DNA from: Desulfobacteraceae bacterium
GTDB taxonomy: Bacteria > Desulfobacterota > Desulfobacteria > Desulfobacterales > UBA5852
DNA length: 64,000 nucleotides
Direction: 5' to 3'
NCBI GenBank assembly: GCA_014237395.1
Contig: JABZFP010000027.1
Location: 1 to 64,000, forward strand
A program made the position numbers and the translations under genes. This document shows positions 8,637 through 17,485 of this stretch, in pieces (within the stretch, counting starts at the first letter, position 1; every line of letters begins with the position of its first letter). A model generated the notes under the pieces. It was given only the letters and a program-made list of their open reading frames with translations, made no database searches and had not been told where the DNA came from.

Positions 8637-10115
8637 GTGAAGCGATTCTTTCCAAAAACCGGATGGCTCATTTCAGCCATCGCGATTATTGCGATTTGCG
8701 GGTACGGCAATATGGCTCTAAGCCAACAGAAACCGGCGAATGTATACGTCATTCCGATTTCAGGCGATGTCGAGCCGGGTATGGCGGCGTTTTTGAAAAG
8801 AGCGCTGAATGACGTACCCGATACCGCGGACACCGTCATCGTGGTTGAAATGAATACCTTTGGCGGCCGGGTCGATTCCGCCCTGGAGATGGTCGACGCC
8901 CTGATCAATGTCAAAAACGCCAAGACCATTGCCTTTGTCACCGAAAAAGCCATATCCGCCGGCGCCCTGATTTCTCTGGCCTGCAATAAACTCGTGATGA
9001 AAAACAACACCACCATCGGCGATTGTGCACCGATCACCTATTCCAAGGAAGGCCCCAAAATGATGGGCGAGAAATTTCAATCGCCCCTCAGAGCCAAATT
9101 CCGGACCCTGGCCAGACGCAACGGCTACCCGGCGGTACTGGCCGAAGCCATGGTTACCGCCGATATGGAGGTGTATCGCGTCAAACTCGATGGCAAGCTG
9201 GTATACATGGATGCCCAGGAATACCAGGATCTTGGAAAAGATCGGCAAGACAGTATCACATCCAAAAAAACCGTCGTCGCCAAGGGTGAGCTGTTGACCA
9301 TGGATGACAGTGAAGCGCACGACCTCGGGTTTTCTTCCATGAGCGTGGCCGGGTTTGAAGAGATGCTCACCCAGTTGAAGCTAGCCGACCGACCCATCAC
9401 GCGGATTCAGGAAAGCTGGTCCGAAGGTCTGGTCAGTCTCATCGGTAAGCTCAGCCCCATCTTGATGCTGATCGGTCTGGGTTCGCTCTATACGGAGATC
9501 AAGTCGCCGGGTTTTGGCGTGCCGGGAATCGTTGGCATTTTGTGCCTGTCGCTCGTTTTTTTTAATCAATACCTCGTTGGCCTGGCCGATTATACAGAAC
9601 TGCTCATCATTGTTACCGGTTTGGTCCTGATGGGGTTTGAATTATTTGTCTTGCCCGGATTCGGCATTTCGGGTATCGCCGGGATCATCTGTATTTCCGT
9701 TGGATTGCTGCTGAGTTTGCAGGACTTTGTCATTCCCGATCCTAATTTGCCGTGGGAGAAAGAAATCTTGATCAGCAATATGCTTAGCGTGTTGAGCGCG
9801 GTCTTGGGTTCTTTTCTTTTGGCCCTTTTTATCTTACGCTATGTCTTCCCAAGGCTGTCCAAAACGATTCAGGGCCCCTACCTGGCAACCACACTCGCCG
9901 ATGCCCGGCTTGATTTTCCGGCGGCAACCACCCTGCAGGCAGGACAGACGGGAACCGCCATCACCCAGCTGCGACCGTCCGGAAAAGCAGACATTGATGG
10001 AGAACGTTATGATGTGGTCACCCAGGGAGATTTTGTGCCCAAGGGGTCCAGAATTCGCGTCGCCACAATCAAAGGGACCAAAATTACGGTCGTTCGGATA
10101 GATACTGATGAATAA
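8637..10115 (+). CDS. nfeD: NfeD-type membrane-bound serine protease, long (1510-N/ClpP-class) form
   Basis: Membrane protein of the NfeD/stomatin-operon protease family, which works with flotillin or stomatin partners. A signal or membrane segment (GWLISAIAIIAICGYGNMAL) is followed by a periplasmic ClpP/SppA-like domain with VIPISGDVEPGM, MNTFGGRVDSALEMVDAL and the nucleophile-serine region KAISAGALISLA. Four to five hydrophobic segments come next, then a C-terminal OB-fold NfeD domain (GQTGTAITQLRPSGKADIDG). I prefer GTG 8637 over ATG 8559 because it puts the signal sequence at the N-terminus, has GAGG upstream and avoids overlap with the integrase remnant. Overlaps the next gene by 8 nt. 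Confidence 0.85.
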   Translation: MKRFFPKTGWLISAIAIIAICGYGNMALSQQKPANVYVIPISGDVEPGMAAFLKRALNDVPDTADTVIVVEMNTFGGRVDSALEMVDALINVKNAKTIAFVTEKAISAGALISLACNKLVMKNNTTIGDCAPITYSKEGPKMMGEKFQSPLRAKFRTLARRNGYPAVLAEAMVTADMEVYRVKLDGKLVYMDAQEYQDLGKDRQDSITSKKTVVAKGELLTMDDSEAHDLGFSSMSVAGFEEMLTQLKLADRPITRIQESWSEGLVSLIGKLSPILMLIGLGSLYTEIKSPGFGVPGIVGILCLSLVFFNQYLVGLADYTELLIIVTGLVLMGFELFVLPGFGISGIAGIICISVGLLLSLQDFVIPDPNLPWEKEILISNMLSVLSAVLGSFLLALFILRYVFPRLSKTIQGPYLATTLADARLDFPAATTLQAGQTGTAITQLRPSGKADIDGERYDVVTQGDFVPKGSRIRVATIKGTKITVVRIDTDE

Positions 10116-10587
10116 CGCCCTGCACGTACCCGTCTTTCTGCAATTGGTCGGCATACTTGTCATCATCGCCGAAATCATCATTCCTTCCGGCGGAATCCTT
10201 GCCCTACTGGCCACCGGTCTTTTCGGATACTCACTCTACCTTGTTTTTACCGGCATATCCGCGTCAGCCGGCATGGCATTCATCATCGCCGATTTATTTA
10301 TCGTCCCCATCCTGGTCTATTTCGGCCTCAAATTTCTGGCCAAATCTCCCGTTACCCTGCGCACGAAACTGTCGAAGAAAGACGGTGTGACCGTTCAGTC
10401 TCCGGACCAGAACGATTTTTTAGGGAGCGTAGGTCTCGCGATCACCGATTTGCGACCGTCCGGTGTTGCCAATATTAAAGATCAACGGCTGGATGTCGTT
10501 ACCCGCGGCGAGTACCTTGAAAATAAGACCGAAATAATCGTTATCGCCGTGAGTGGCAACCAGATCGTCGTCAAACAAAAAGAATAA
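10108..10587 (+). CDS. Short NfeD-like membrane protein (OB-fold)
   Basis: 159 aa: three hydrophobic N-terminal segments ([33 protein letters not shown], a third to about 85) and a soluble OB-fold domain with [20 protein letters not shown] and [12 protein letters not shown]. The LRPSG motif is shared with the long NfeD upstream, so the two C-terminal domains are paralogous. Start overlaps the upstream stop and floA follows at 40 nt. Short NfeD proteins are thought to bind or stabilise flotillin/stomatin oligomers in membrane microdomains. Confidence 0.85.
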   Translation: MNNALHVPVFLQLVGILVIIAEIIIPSGGILALLATGLFGYSLYLVFTGISASAGMAFIIADLFIVPILVYFGLKFLAKSPVTLRTKLSKKDGVTVQSPDQNDFLGSVGLAITDLRPSGVANIKDQRLDVVTRGEYLENKTEIIVIAVSGNQIVVKQKE

Positions 10588-10627
10588 TTTAGCAAAACCT
10601 TATAAAGCTCGCAAAAGGAGTAAATCC

Positions 10628-11521
10628 ATGGATATCAATTTTATCATTCTTATTGTTCTTGCAATCGCCGTATTGGTGATGTTGTTCTTCGTCGGTTCCG
10701 CTATCGCTCTTTGGGTGCAGGCCCTGGTCTCCGGCGCACGGGTCGGGTTGTTTAATATTGTTTTCATGCGTTTTCGCAAAGTGCCGCCCAACCTCATTGT
10801 AACTTCAAAAATTATGGCCGTAAAAGCCGGTCTCGATTTTTCCACCGATTCGCTCGAATCCCATTTTCTTGCCGGCGGCAATGTGTCACGGGTTGTCCAG
10901 GCCCTGATCGCGGCAGATAAAGCCAATATCGAACTCGACTTCAACCGTGCGGCGGCCATCGACCTTGCCGGCCGGGATGTGCTGGAAGCCGTGCAGATGA
11001 GCGTTAACCCCAAAGTCATTGAAACCCCATTGATTGCGGCCATGGCCAAAGACGGCATCCAGCTCAAAGCCCTCTCCCGGGTGACGGTTCGCGCCAATAT
11101 CGAACGACTCGTGGGCGGGGCCGGCGAAGAAACCATCCTTGCCAGGGTCGGCGAAGGGATCGTCACCACTATTGGATCGGCGGAAACCCATAAAATGGTT
11201 CTTGAAAATCCCGATATGATTTCAAAACGGGTGCTGGAAAAAGGGTTGGATGCGGGCACCGCCTATGAAATCCTGTCCATCGATATTGCCGATGTGGATG
11301 TCGGTAAAAATATCGGTGCCGAACTGGAAACCGACCGCGCCGAGGCCGACAAGAAGATCGCCCAGGCCAAGGCTGAAGAACGACGCGCCATGGCCTTTGC
11401 CGTAGAGCAGGAAATGAAAGCGCGCGTAGAAGATTACTACCGCATGAAAAACATAGAAGCGGATACCCAGATGAGAGAGACCATCGGGTCCCCGGACGAT
11501 AAGCCGGAGAAGGACGCTTAA
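10628..11521 (+). CDS. floA: Flotillin-like protein FloA
   Basis: SPFH-related flotillin-like scaffold (UPF0365/YqfA family) of functional membrane microdomains. 297 aa: an N-terminal hydrophobic hairpin (residues about 3-30), the conserved [20 protein letters not shown] stretch, the SPFH-like core and a charged, Ala/Glu-rich C-terminal helix ([20 protein letters not shown]) for oligomerisation. ATG 10628 is chosen because AAAAGGAG lies just upstream; the frame is open further 5' but without a good start. Third gene of the nfeD operon; the next gene begins 2 nt after its stop. Confidence 0.92.
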   Translation: MDINFIILIVLAIAVLVMLFFVGSAIALWVQALVSGARVGLFNIVFMRFRKVPPNLIVTSKIMAVKAGLDFSTDSLESHFLAGGNVSRVVQALIAADKANIELDFNRAAAIDLAGRDVLEAVQMSVNPKVIETPLIAAMAKDGIQLKALSRVTVRANIERLVGGAGEETILARVGEGIVTTIGSAETHKMVLENPDMISKRVLEKGLDAGTAYEILSIDIADVDVGKNIGAELETDRAEADKKIAQAKAEERRAMAFAVEQEMKARVEDYYRMKNIEADTQMRETIGSPDDKPEKDA

Positions 11522-11523
11522 CC

Positions 11524-12048
11524 ATGGATAATATAATTACGCTGATCGTGATCTTTATCGTCTTGGGGTCGATTACCCGTAAATTAAAAACCCGGCAAAA
11601 AGCAAAACAGGGTGCCACACCACCGGACGGCGGTTGGCTCACCAAGCTCAAGGCTGCCTTAGCCGACATCCAAAGACAAATCGAGCAGCAGTCAAAAGGT
11701 CGCACCAGCGGGGCGTCCGGATGGGATCAATTCATGGACGGCGGCGAGCCCTACAGATCACAACCCGATGCGGATGAAGCGGCCCTGGATGACCGGGTGT
11801 TTGAAGAAGTGCAATCACAGCCGCATCCGAAAAAAATGCCGTTCGCAGCGCCTGTCCGGGCTCAGACCATCCGATCGGATAAAACCCAAGGCATGCCCGG
11901 TGTCAGGAGACGCAAGGCGGTGCACGCCGGCCAACCGTCGTGTGCGCCTATGGCCGTCAGCCGCGCCGACTTGCGCAAAGCGGTGATCTGGGCGGAAATC
12001 CTCGGCCCCCCGGTGGCCCTTAGGGATCAATGCGGTGGCCGGGGATAG
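11524..12048 (+). CDS. Small membrane-anchored protein of the nfeD-floA operon
   Basis: 174 aa with a single N-terminal membrane segment (IITLIVIFIVLGSITRKL), a charged variable middle and a C-terminal motif, SRADLRKAVIWAEILGPPVA. Similar short tails occur in small membrane proteins encoded downstream of floA in deltaproteobacteria (recollection). It begins 2 nt after the floA stop with no independent promoter seen. Function unknown; a microdomain accessory is plausible from context only. Confidence 0.65.
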   Translation: MDNIITLIVIFIVLGSITRKLKTRQKAKQGATPPDGGWLTKLKAALADIQRQIEQQSKGRTSGASGWDQFMDGGEPYRSQPDADEAALDDRVFEEVQSQPHPKKMPFAAPVRAQTIRSDKTQGMPGVRRRKAVHAGQPSCAPMAVSRADLRKAVIWAEILGPPVALRDQCGGRG

Positions 12049-12884
12049 GAAGTGTTACCCATTTGACCTTTCAAAATAATTCCTGGTCGGACCAAGCGAT
12101 GTCATATATCAGTGAAAGGGGTCAGGTCTGCCATTGACTCATAGTGGTTAAGGGTGGAGGACGCCCTTCATATTTCCATATTTGCGATATCTGATGTATC
12201 TGCTATAAGCGGCGCATACCGAGAAAAGCCAGAATAGATGCACCCGGTGCCGCTCCGGGTCGGCCCAAGACAACGCTTTGGAAACCCATAAATAATCGTT
12301 AATAATCGACCAAAATCTGCCCTTGGAAGCCTGTTTTAACCCTCAAATCTGAGCTCTAACAACTTTTCCACCTGCCACAAGCCGGGCCACCGGTTTGACA
12401 TCTTTCGGGGGCACCTTAATATAAGGATATATATGGTGCTAAGCGTTCCATAAAGCTTAAAATTCTTAATGGAATCTTCTCCCAGACCGAGCTCAGCTGC
12501 ATACACGCGTCGTCGTTGCGCTACCAACGGCGTCTGGTACATCCGCCCCTTCGGCATTCGTTTTCCGATCCTTGCCCATCCCTGTCTGATCGGCACTTGT
12601 CCTTCCTCATCGCGAACGATCATTTCTCATCCCCGGCATCGCGCCCGAACTGCGTCCTGCATGATGCCATTTGCAGAACGGGCATGGATGGAACTGGTTC
12701 AGGAAAAACCACGCGGGCATGATCGGGGATCGCCTGCTGCGCTGCCACCAGACGCTGGCATCCCCGGCGTCACTTGCCCTGCACCCGACCGAGGGAACAG
12801 GGCAGGTGCAGGAAGCGATCGAGCTGGCTTGATGCGCGCCGGCTTGACGGCTCCTGAAACCATTACCAGAAGGGAGGTGTTTGT
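12049..12884. other. Gene-poor stretch with RAYT end and decayed coding fragments
   Basis: Contains a solo RAYT-type end at 12116-12138 (GGGTCAGGTCTGCC then TTGACTC). The reverse strand at 12343-12429 keeps a short C-terminal-looking reading (YPYIKVPPKDVKPVARLVAG). The forward strand at about 12675-12832 keeps another (NGHGWNWFRKNHAGMIGDRL). Neither has a start or recognisable family; both look like gene debris. Confidence 0.4.
12116..12138 (+). repeat. Solo RAYT-type end
   Basis: AGGGGTCAGGTCTGCC followed by ATTGACTC matches the terminal repeat of the RAYT element at 5607 with a few changes. The GGTCGGACCAAG just upstream also occurs left of that element (near 5586). No transposase sequence is attached. 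Confidence 0.5.
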
Positions 12885-13076
12885 ATGGAAATCAAGAAAC
12901 TGGACAAGGACCTGATCTTTTATATCCCGGGGAAACCGGGGACGGTATTTACCTACAGCGCCGGTTATGCTGTGGATAATCACTTACTGATTCAAACCGT
13001 CGAAAACCTGGAATTCGATGCCGAGGCCAAAGTCCAATGGGTGAAAGAACGCCGGTCGGCACCGCGGCCCTCCTGA
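12885..13076 (+). CDS. Small protein of unknown function
   Basis: 63 aa, MEIKKLDKDLIFYIPGKPGT..., preceded by GGGAGGTG at ideal spacing before the ATG and followed by a terminator-like hairpin. No domain recognised. Codon use and ribosome-binding site suggest a real gene, possibly the shortened survivor of a larger one, since upstream sequence is degraded. Confidence 0.5.
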   Translation: MEIKKLDKDLIFYIPGKPGTVFTYSAGYAVDNHLLIQTVENLEFDAEAKVQWVKERRSAPRPS

Positions 13077-13087
13077 CCCTGCCATCC

Positions 13088-13138
13088 GCCGGTCGATCGT
13101 GCTGTTGAATGATTTCGCGCTTCGACCGGCTATCTTTT
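13088..13138 (+). terminator. Hairpin downstream of the 63-aa gene
   Basis: GCCGGTCGA (13088-13096) pairs with TCGACCGGC (13122-13130) and is followed by TATCTTTT. The loop is long (25 nt), so efficiency is uncertain. Confidence 0.4.
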
Positions 13139-13146
13139 ACTTCAAG

Positions 13147-13269
13147 GCGGGGTCAGGTCTACACATTTGACACAATGTGTGTGGCAACTTATTCCAGAAT
13201 CCATAGCCTACCCGCTTCACATCACATTCCCCGAAGTCTTCAACCCTATCACCTCGTGCGGCAATAAAT
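13147..13269 (+). pseudogene. Decayed RAYT copy: left end plus N-terminal remnant
   Basis: A RAYT-type end (GGGGTCAGGTCTACACATTT, from 13149) is followed about 50 nt later by a degraded transposase start whose codons read IAYPLHITFPEVFNPITSCG before a stop at 13269. Compare the canonical MARPLRITYPGAFYHIISRG. The ATG has mutated and nothing of the catalytic domain remains. Confidence 0.6.
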
Positions 13270-13518
13270 GAAAAGCTGTCTTCATACGCAAGTGCGCTTC
13301 GGGCGAAGCTTTTAACGTATCAATTACTCATTTAATCGTCTTGAACATGTAGAATATTTACCTTGGGGTAAGAATCGGGACGCCTGTTGGCGATGTGTTG
13401 CTGGAGCGGAGGGCTGATATGCGCCAAGGCGTGTCCGTCGCTCCGGCCGCAGGGTGAATCGACGGCGGAACAACGAAATTTGCTGTAGGTTCTGCGATTG
13501 CCTTCCGGCCTAAAGGGA
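13270..13518. other. Intergenic stretch
   Basis: Sequence between the decayed RAYT remnant and the ABM-domain gene. I see no convincing gene, hairpin or promoter. Confidence 0.4.
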
Positions 13519-13860
13519 TCAGCTGGTTTCCGATTCGTGTACGACCTCATCGAATACCTCGGCCAGGTAGTCGGCGCCCAACATGAATGATCGGACCATG
13601 GGCGGTTGTTTCAGGCTCCTGTTCAGATCGGCCTCGATGCGCTGCCGTTCACCAGATCCATGCCAGGCATCCCAGCTTGATTTGCTGGTCCAGACCGATA
13701 TCACCACAATCCTTTTGTGATCGTCCATGTCGACCAGCGTCTCTCCGCTGACATAACCCTTCCACTGCATGGCTGTGATTCTCAAAGCGTTGATGATTGT
13801 TATATCCCCCAGGCTAAGTTCTTCTTTGAATTTTCGTTCAAGCAAGATTTTTACTGTCAT
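13519..13860 (-). CDS. ABM-domain protein (antibiotic biosynthesis monooxygenase-like)
   Basis: 113-aa protein of the dimeric alpha/beta-barrel ABM superfamily. Family-like segments are MTVKILLERKFK, RITAMQWKGYVSGETLVD, KRIVVISVWTSKSSWDAW and a C-terminal SLKQPPMVRSFML. Stand-alone members are usually uncharacterised; substrate unknown. GGAAGGAGG precedes the ATG at good spacing. Monocistronic on the reverse strand, surrounded by RAYT debris. Confidence 0.75.
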   Translation of the reverse strand: MTVKILLERKFKEELSLGDITIINALRITAMQWKGYVSGETLVDMDDHKRIVVISVWTSKSSWDAWHGSGERQRIEADLNRSLKQPPMVRSFMLGADYLAEVFDEVVHESETS

Positions 13861-14410
13861 GACAACCTCCTTCCTTTGGGGTGATTAAACCTACGCTAAG
13901 AAGGGTAATCGATGATCGCAATTTAAGTTTCGGTAACTTGTCCGGGGTCAGGGTATTCGCAACTCAACGGAGTGGCTGTGCAACTTATAGTGGTCTCGAA
14001 CCTTTGCCTCCGGATCAGATGATTTCCGTCCTGCTGGTGATGCCTTTATGGTGTCATTTGGGAATAGGAATAGGGCAAATTCAGGTTAAATTCGAATATT
14101 AAGGCCGGGGGAAGGACTTGCAGCGAGGAGAAATAGCAGTGTGACCAAGCGATATACATATACGTACAGCATGTTACCGCAAAGTCAAATCAGGAAAAGG
14201 GGTCAGAAAAGGGGGCAAGTCCGCTCTTGACTCTTGAATGGGGGCGGGGTTAAGGGGCTGGATCGGACCACATAAAACCTACATTTATAACAACAATAAC
14301 GTTTCAATTTAAGATAGCCCCGTTTCAGAGTCATAAACGGTCAGTTTTGGTGGCAATGGTGCGACACCGGGTTAATTATCCTGGCGTTCCTATTTCTCCC
14401 GGTTTTTCTT
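13861..14410. other. Intergenic stretch with a RAYT right end
   Basis: Contains a RAYT-type right end at 14198-14228 and sequences (GACCAAGCGATATACATAT near 14133, ATCGGACCA near 14262) resembling those beside other copies at 5587 and 12090. No convincing gene. Confidence 0.4.
14198..14228 (+). repeat. Solo RAYT-type right end
   Basis: AGGGGTCAGAAAAGGGGGCA followed by AGTCCGCTCTTGACTC; closely matches the right end of the internally deleted copy at 19623-19657. Confidence 0.5.
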
Positions 14411-14536
14411 CTACCTTTTCTGGCGTTCCTCCCGCCACTGGCGTTGAATTTCGGTGAGTTTCTGGAACTGCTCGTGACCGAGAACTTCACGCGATTTCAG
14501 CAGGAAATCCAACCGTTCCTCAGCCAGATCGAAAAT
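14411..14536 (-). pseudogene. C-terminal fragment of a small helical protein
   Basis: Reverse-strand open frame of 41 codons with clear coding character: FDLAEERLDFLLKSREVLGH then EQFQKLTEIQRQWREERQKR. It has no start and its 5' side ends where a REP-like element begins (14537). The pattern (LL..R..LG.EQ..KL..I...W) recalls C-termini of Spy/CpxP-like periplasmic sensor proteins, a weak similarity. Confidence 0.4.
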
Positions 14537-14602
14537 GGGTCAAATCTACATTTGACCTTTGTTCAGAATCCGGGGCAAACTTTGACCCCATTTGACTGTT
14601 TC
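14534..14602 (+). repeat. REP-like palindromic block
   Basis: Includes GGTCAAATCTACATTTGACC, an 8-bp perfect stem with a 4-nt loop, followed after about 25 nt by GGGGCAAACTTTGACCCC and ATTTGAC. It matches the core of RAYT ends and lies just upstream of the zinc-ribbon gene. Confidence 0.55.
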
Positions 14603-14645
14603 CGGACGGACAGGATAAATGATATAAGACAAACCGAAACCAACC

Positions 14646-14876
14646 ATGACAGATGATATGCTAAAGAAGTGCCCTAAATGCGGCCAGCAATTACGATTTC
14701 CTGAAGATATCGGTGGGATGCTGATGGCCTGTCCTTCATGTGGAAACAAGTTTCAATCGGACTTCAAGCTGGGCGGCACCAGAAAAAGTGCGAACCGAAA
14801 CCTGATAATGACAATCTTCGAGATGCCCGATAAATTGGTAAGGCGTATCGGTCGATTTTTTTCTTCCCGAAAATAA
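14646..14876 (+). CDS. Small zinc-ribbon protein
   Basis: 76 aa. An N-terminal zinc ribbon of the form CPKCG-x15-CPSCG (KKCPKCGQQLRFPEDIGG, LMACPSCGNKF) resembles the MJ0042-type finger, followed by a basic amphipathic tail (MTIFEMPDKLVRRIGRFFSS). Four Cys residues are correctly spaced for one Zn2+. Function unknown. Stand-alone gene. Confidence 0.7.
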   Translation: MTDDMLKKCPKCGQQLRFPEDIGGMLMACPSCGNKFQSDFKLGGTRKSANRNLIMTIFEMPDKLVRRIGRFFSSRK

Positions 14877-14974
14877 TTACATACTTTTTCCGGGCCTTCA
14901 GAATTAATTAGAGGCGTTCTGGGGATAGCGCGGGCGGGCAAACCTTTTGCCCTTCTTGCTGACATCGTCACACC

Positions 14975-15034
14975 ATGTTACGACCACTGCGGATAGAATA
15001 TCCTGGCGCCTGGCATCAGCAACAACACTCAGAG
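14975..15034 (+). pseudogene. RAYT N-terminal remnant
   Basis: ATG 14975 reads MLRPLRIEYPGAWHQQQHSE, matching the first 15 residues of the intact RAYT (MSRPLRIEYPDAWYHVM) before diverging. No HUH motif follows. Confidence 0.6.
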
Positions 15035-15158
15035 ATTCAATTGGCCACGGATGGACACAGATGATGGCCGATCGTGATGGTTCAATTTCTGGCTCCCTTG
15101 AATCCAGAAATTGAAACGACTTGCTTCGGCCAAGAGTTGAAAAAGCTGTCGTGTGGTT

Positions 15159-15197
15159 TTCCTTGCGCCTTTGGGGCTTTGCGTGGGGCGCAAGGAA
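15159..15197 (-). terminator. Stem-loop downstream of the RNase J gene
   Basis: TTCCTTGCGCC (15159-15169) is the exact reverse complement of GGCGCAAGGAA (15187-15197), an 11-bp stem just past the rnj stop. It lacks a U-run on the reverse strand, so it may be a transcript-end stabiliser or an intergenic repeat rather than a classical terminator. Confidence 0.45.
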
Positions 15198-15201
15198 GAT
15201 G

Positions 15202-16830
15202 CTAAACTTGGACGACGTGGGACAAAATGACTGGTCGCGACTGGGTCTGATGGTAGAAAAAGTCCTGCAGGGTCTTGCGAATGTTGTCCTGGTGGCGACA
15301 GCCGTTTTTCTTCAAGGCCCGCTTCAGAGTGCGCTTGGCCTTTTCCATCATACCCTTTGAGGCCTCCATCTGCAGGAAACCCTGGCTTATCAGCCGAACC
15401 TCGCCGGCCAGCCGGCGCTGCCGGTCCACGGGCACATAGCACATCACCAATCCGTTTTGCGACAAGCGCTCCCGGTCCCGCACGACCAGATCGCCGATTT
15501 CGCCGACCAGCGAGCCATCCACATACACGTCATCGACAGGCACCGGTTCTGCCAGCCAGGCGCGCTGCCCGTCGCTGACCCATGTGGCCCCGTTTTCCAG
15601 GACAAAAATGTTGCCGGCATCCAGGCCGCTTTGTTGCGCCAGGCTGGAATGCAGGTGCAGGTGGCGGGTCTCGCCGTGCACGGGGATCAGGAAGCGCGGC
15701 CGGACCGCTTCCAGCATGATGCGCATGTCTTCGCGGCTGCCGTGGCCGGAGACATGCACGGTGGCCAGCTTGCCGTAAACGACGTTCGCGCCGCGGCGAA
15801 ACAGATTGTTGAGCATCCGGCCGACGTTCTCTTCGTTGCCCTCGATGGCGCCGCCGGAAATAACGATCGTGTCCCCCTCGTGCACCTGCACGTCGCGATG
15901 CGTGCCGCGGGCCATGCGGTTGAGGGCGGAATTGGGCTCACCCTGTGATCCGGTCGACAAAATCACGAGGTCGCCTTGGGGCACCTTTGCCTTGATGTCC
16001 ACCAGCATTCCCGCAGGAATGTCCAGGTAGCCAAGGTTTCGCGCCAGCTCGGTGTTCTGGATCAGGCTGCGCCCGGTCAGGGCCAGTTTGCGATGATGCT
16101 TGGCCGCAAGGTTGACGATTTCCTGAAAGCGCGCCAGCACCGAAGCGAAGGTGGCAATAATGATGCGGCCTCCGCGGGTTTCGGTAAAAATGGCGTCCAG
16201 GGCCGACGTCACCAGCTGCTCGGTAGGCGTGCGGCCCGGTCGATCGGCATTGGTGCTGTCCGCCAGCAAGGCGAGCACGCCGTTGGGCGTCAATGCCTTC
16301 AGCCGTTTCAAATCGGTCGTGCGGCCGCCCGCCGGCGTTTCATCCAGCTTGTAATCACCCGTATGCACGACCGCGCCCACCGGGGTGTCGATGACAAGCC
16401 CCACGGAAGCGGGAATGGAGTGCGCCACCGCAAAGGGGCTCACCTGGAAGGGGCCTAGCTGAATCGTCTGCCGGTCGTCGAACCGTTCCAGCGTCACATA
16501 GTCCATTCCGGCCTCTTCCAGCTGGCGGCTCACCATTCCCAGGGTCAAATCCGTGCCGTATACGGGGGCGTCCACCTGTTTGAGCAGGTAGGAAAGCCCG
16601 CCGATGTGGTCCATGTGGCCGTGGGTCAGGACGATCCCGCGCAACTGGGCCTGGTTTTCAATGATGTATTCGAAATCGGGCAGCACGAGATCGATCCCGT
16701 ACAAATCGTTTTCCGGGAACATGATCCCGCAATCGACGATGATCATGTTGCGGCCGTATTCAAGCAAGGTCATGTTCTTGCCGATTTCACCCAGGCCGCC
16801 GATCGGAATAATCTTCAAACGTTTACGCAT
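15202..16830 (-). CDS. rnj: Ribonuclease J
   Basis: Metallo-beta-lactamase/beta-CASP ribonuclease (5'-3' exo- and endonuclease) in mRNA decay and rRNA maturation. Shows the MBL motif HGHMDHIGG (His70-His75), GDYKLDETPAGG, the beta-CASP region (ADSTNADRPGRTPTEQ, ILSTGSQGEPNSALNRMA) and the motif C signature HVSGHGSREDM, followed by PVHGETRH. The C-terminal dimerisation domain is present. 542 aa matches the family. ATG 16830 (MRKRLKIIPIGGLGEIGKNM) is preferred over 16869 because family members begin with this sequence. Single gene, flanked by RAYT remnants. Confidence 0.93.
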   Translation of the reverse strand: MRKRLKIIPIGGLGEIGKNMTLLEYGRNMIIVDCGIMFPENDLYGIDLVLPDFEYIIENQAQLRGIVLTHGHMDHIGGLSYLLKQVDAPVYGTDLTLGMVSRQLEEAGMDYVTLERFDDRQTIQLGPFQVSPFAVAHSIPASVGLVIDTPVGAVVHTGDYKLDETPAGGRTTDLKRLKALTPNGVLALLADSTNADRPGRTPTEQLVTSALDAIFTETRGGRIIIATFASVLARFQEIVNLAAKHHRKLALTGRSLIQNTELARNLGYLDIPAGMLVDIKAKVPQGDLVILSTGSQGEPNSALNRMARGTHRDVQVHEGDTIVISGGAIEGNEENVGRMLNNLFRRGANVVYGKLATVHVSGHGSREDMRIMLEAVRPRFLIPVHGETRHLHLHSSLAQQSGLDAGNIFVLENGATWVSDGQRAWLAEPVPVDDVYVDGSLVGEIGDLVVRDRERLSQNGLVMCYVPVDRQRRLAGEVRLISQGFLQMEASKGMMEKAKRTLKRALKKNGCRHQDNIRKTLQDFFYHQTQSRPVILSHVVQV

Positions 16831-17308
16831 AATTCTTTCGTACTTCTCCCTTGTCGCTCTGGATGACAACTTGATCCCGGCGCACGACCCCGCACGCCAT
16901 GCCCCGACGCCCGCAATTCATTGGCGGGGGCGGTGCGATCCAGCAGGCACCCATGGTGACATAAAATTGAAATGATGTTTGCTATTTTTTTCGAAGGCAG
17001 GGTCGAGAGGACTCATGCGGTTTGGACAGGAGCTTTTTCGCCAACGGAAAATCAATTATTTAGGAATAATGCACCAGCGTCATGGTTATGTCAAGTTCTT
17101 ATGAGCGAGCGGACTCCATTTTGCGGTTCTGCTCCCGGATGGCGTCCGCATCGATTTCAGGGCGACTCAGCAGCTCTTCCAGTTCAAAGAAATGGGGGAC
17201 ATTCTTTCTTTATTAACTTTGTATTCTTTTATTTCACACTAAGCATCCATGCCCCGATATCTGAAAGCACTCAGCGGTATCGCCAACAAAATTTGCACAA
17301 GAACCGAA
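16831..17308. other. Intergenic stretch upstream of the RNase J gene
   Basis: No clear gene. The reverse strand at about 17099-17190 keeps a short coding-like reading (HFFELEELLSRPEIDADAIR) without a start, probably debris. The 3' end runs into a RAYT remnant at 17309. Confidence 0.35.
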
Positions 17309-17485
17309 AATGGGTCAGGTCTGCACATTTAACAATAATATCCCCGTTTCTTATCAGACCAATCCATGGCCCGTCCCCTATGCATCACATATACCGGTGC
17401 CTTCTACCACATCATCTCACGCGGCAACGAACGCAACGCCATTTTTTTAGAACCAGACATGACCCTGCTTGGCCTTTTGGCCTGA
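17309..17485 (+). pseudogene. Decayed RAYT copy: left end plus 39-codon N-terminal remnant
   Basis: A RAYT end (TGGGTCAGGTCTGCACATTT) is followed about 35 nt later by ATG 17366 reading MARPLCITYTGAFYHIISRG then NERNAIFLEPDM, a good RAYT N-terminus, and a TGA at 17483-17485. The rest is lost. It abuts the stop of the potassium channel gene. Confidence 0.7.

Larger units (their letters stand above)
14877..15201. other. Intergenic stretch with RAYT remnant and hairpin
   Basis: Holds a degenerate RAYT N-terminus at 14975 and a long stem-loop at 15159-15197, described separately. Otherwise no gene. Confidence 0.5.

Noticed and set aside
12469..12915. 148-codon forward open frame
   Set aside because: Proline/arginine-rich with no ribosome-binding site, overlapping decayed coding frames and the real 63-aa gene.
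13881..14102. 73-codon forward open frame
   Set aside because: No ribosome-binding site, no domain, within RAYT-repeat-rich sequence.
17099..17190. Reverse-strand frame reading ELEELLSRPEIDADAIRE
   Set aside because: Looks somewhat like a release-factor N-terminal helix, but too short, without start, and not confirmable; treated as debris.
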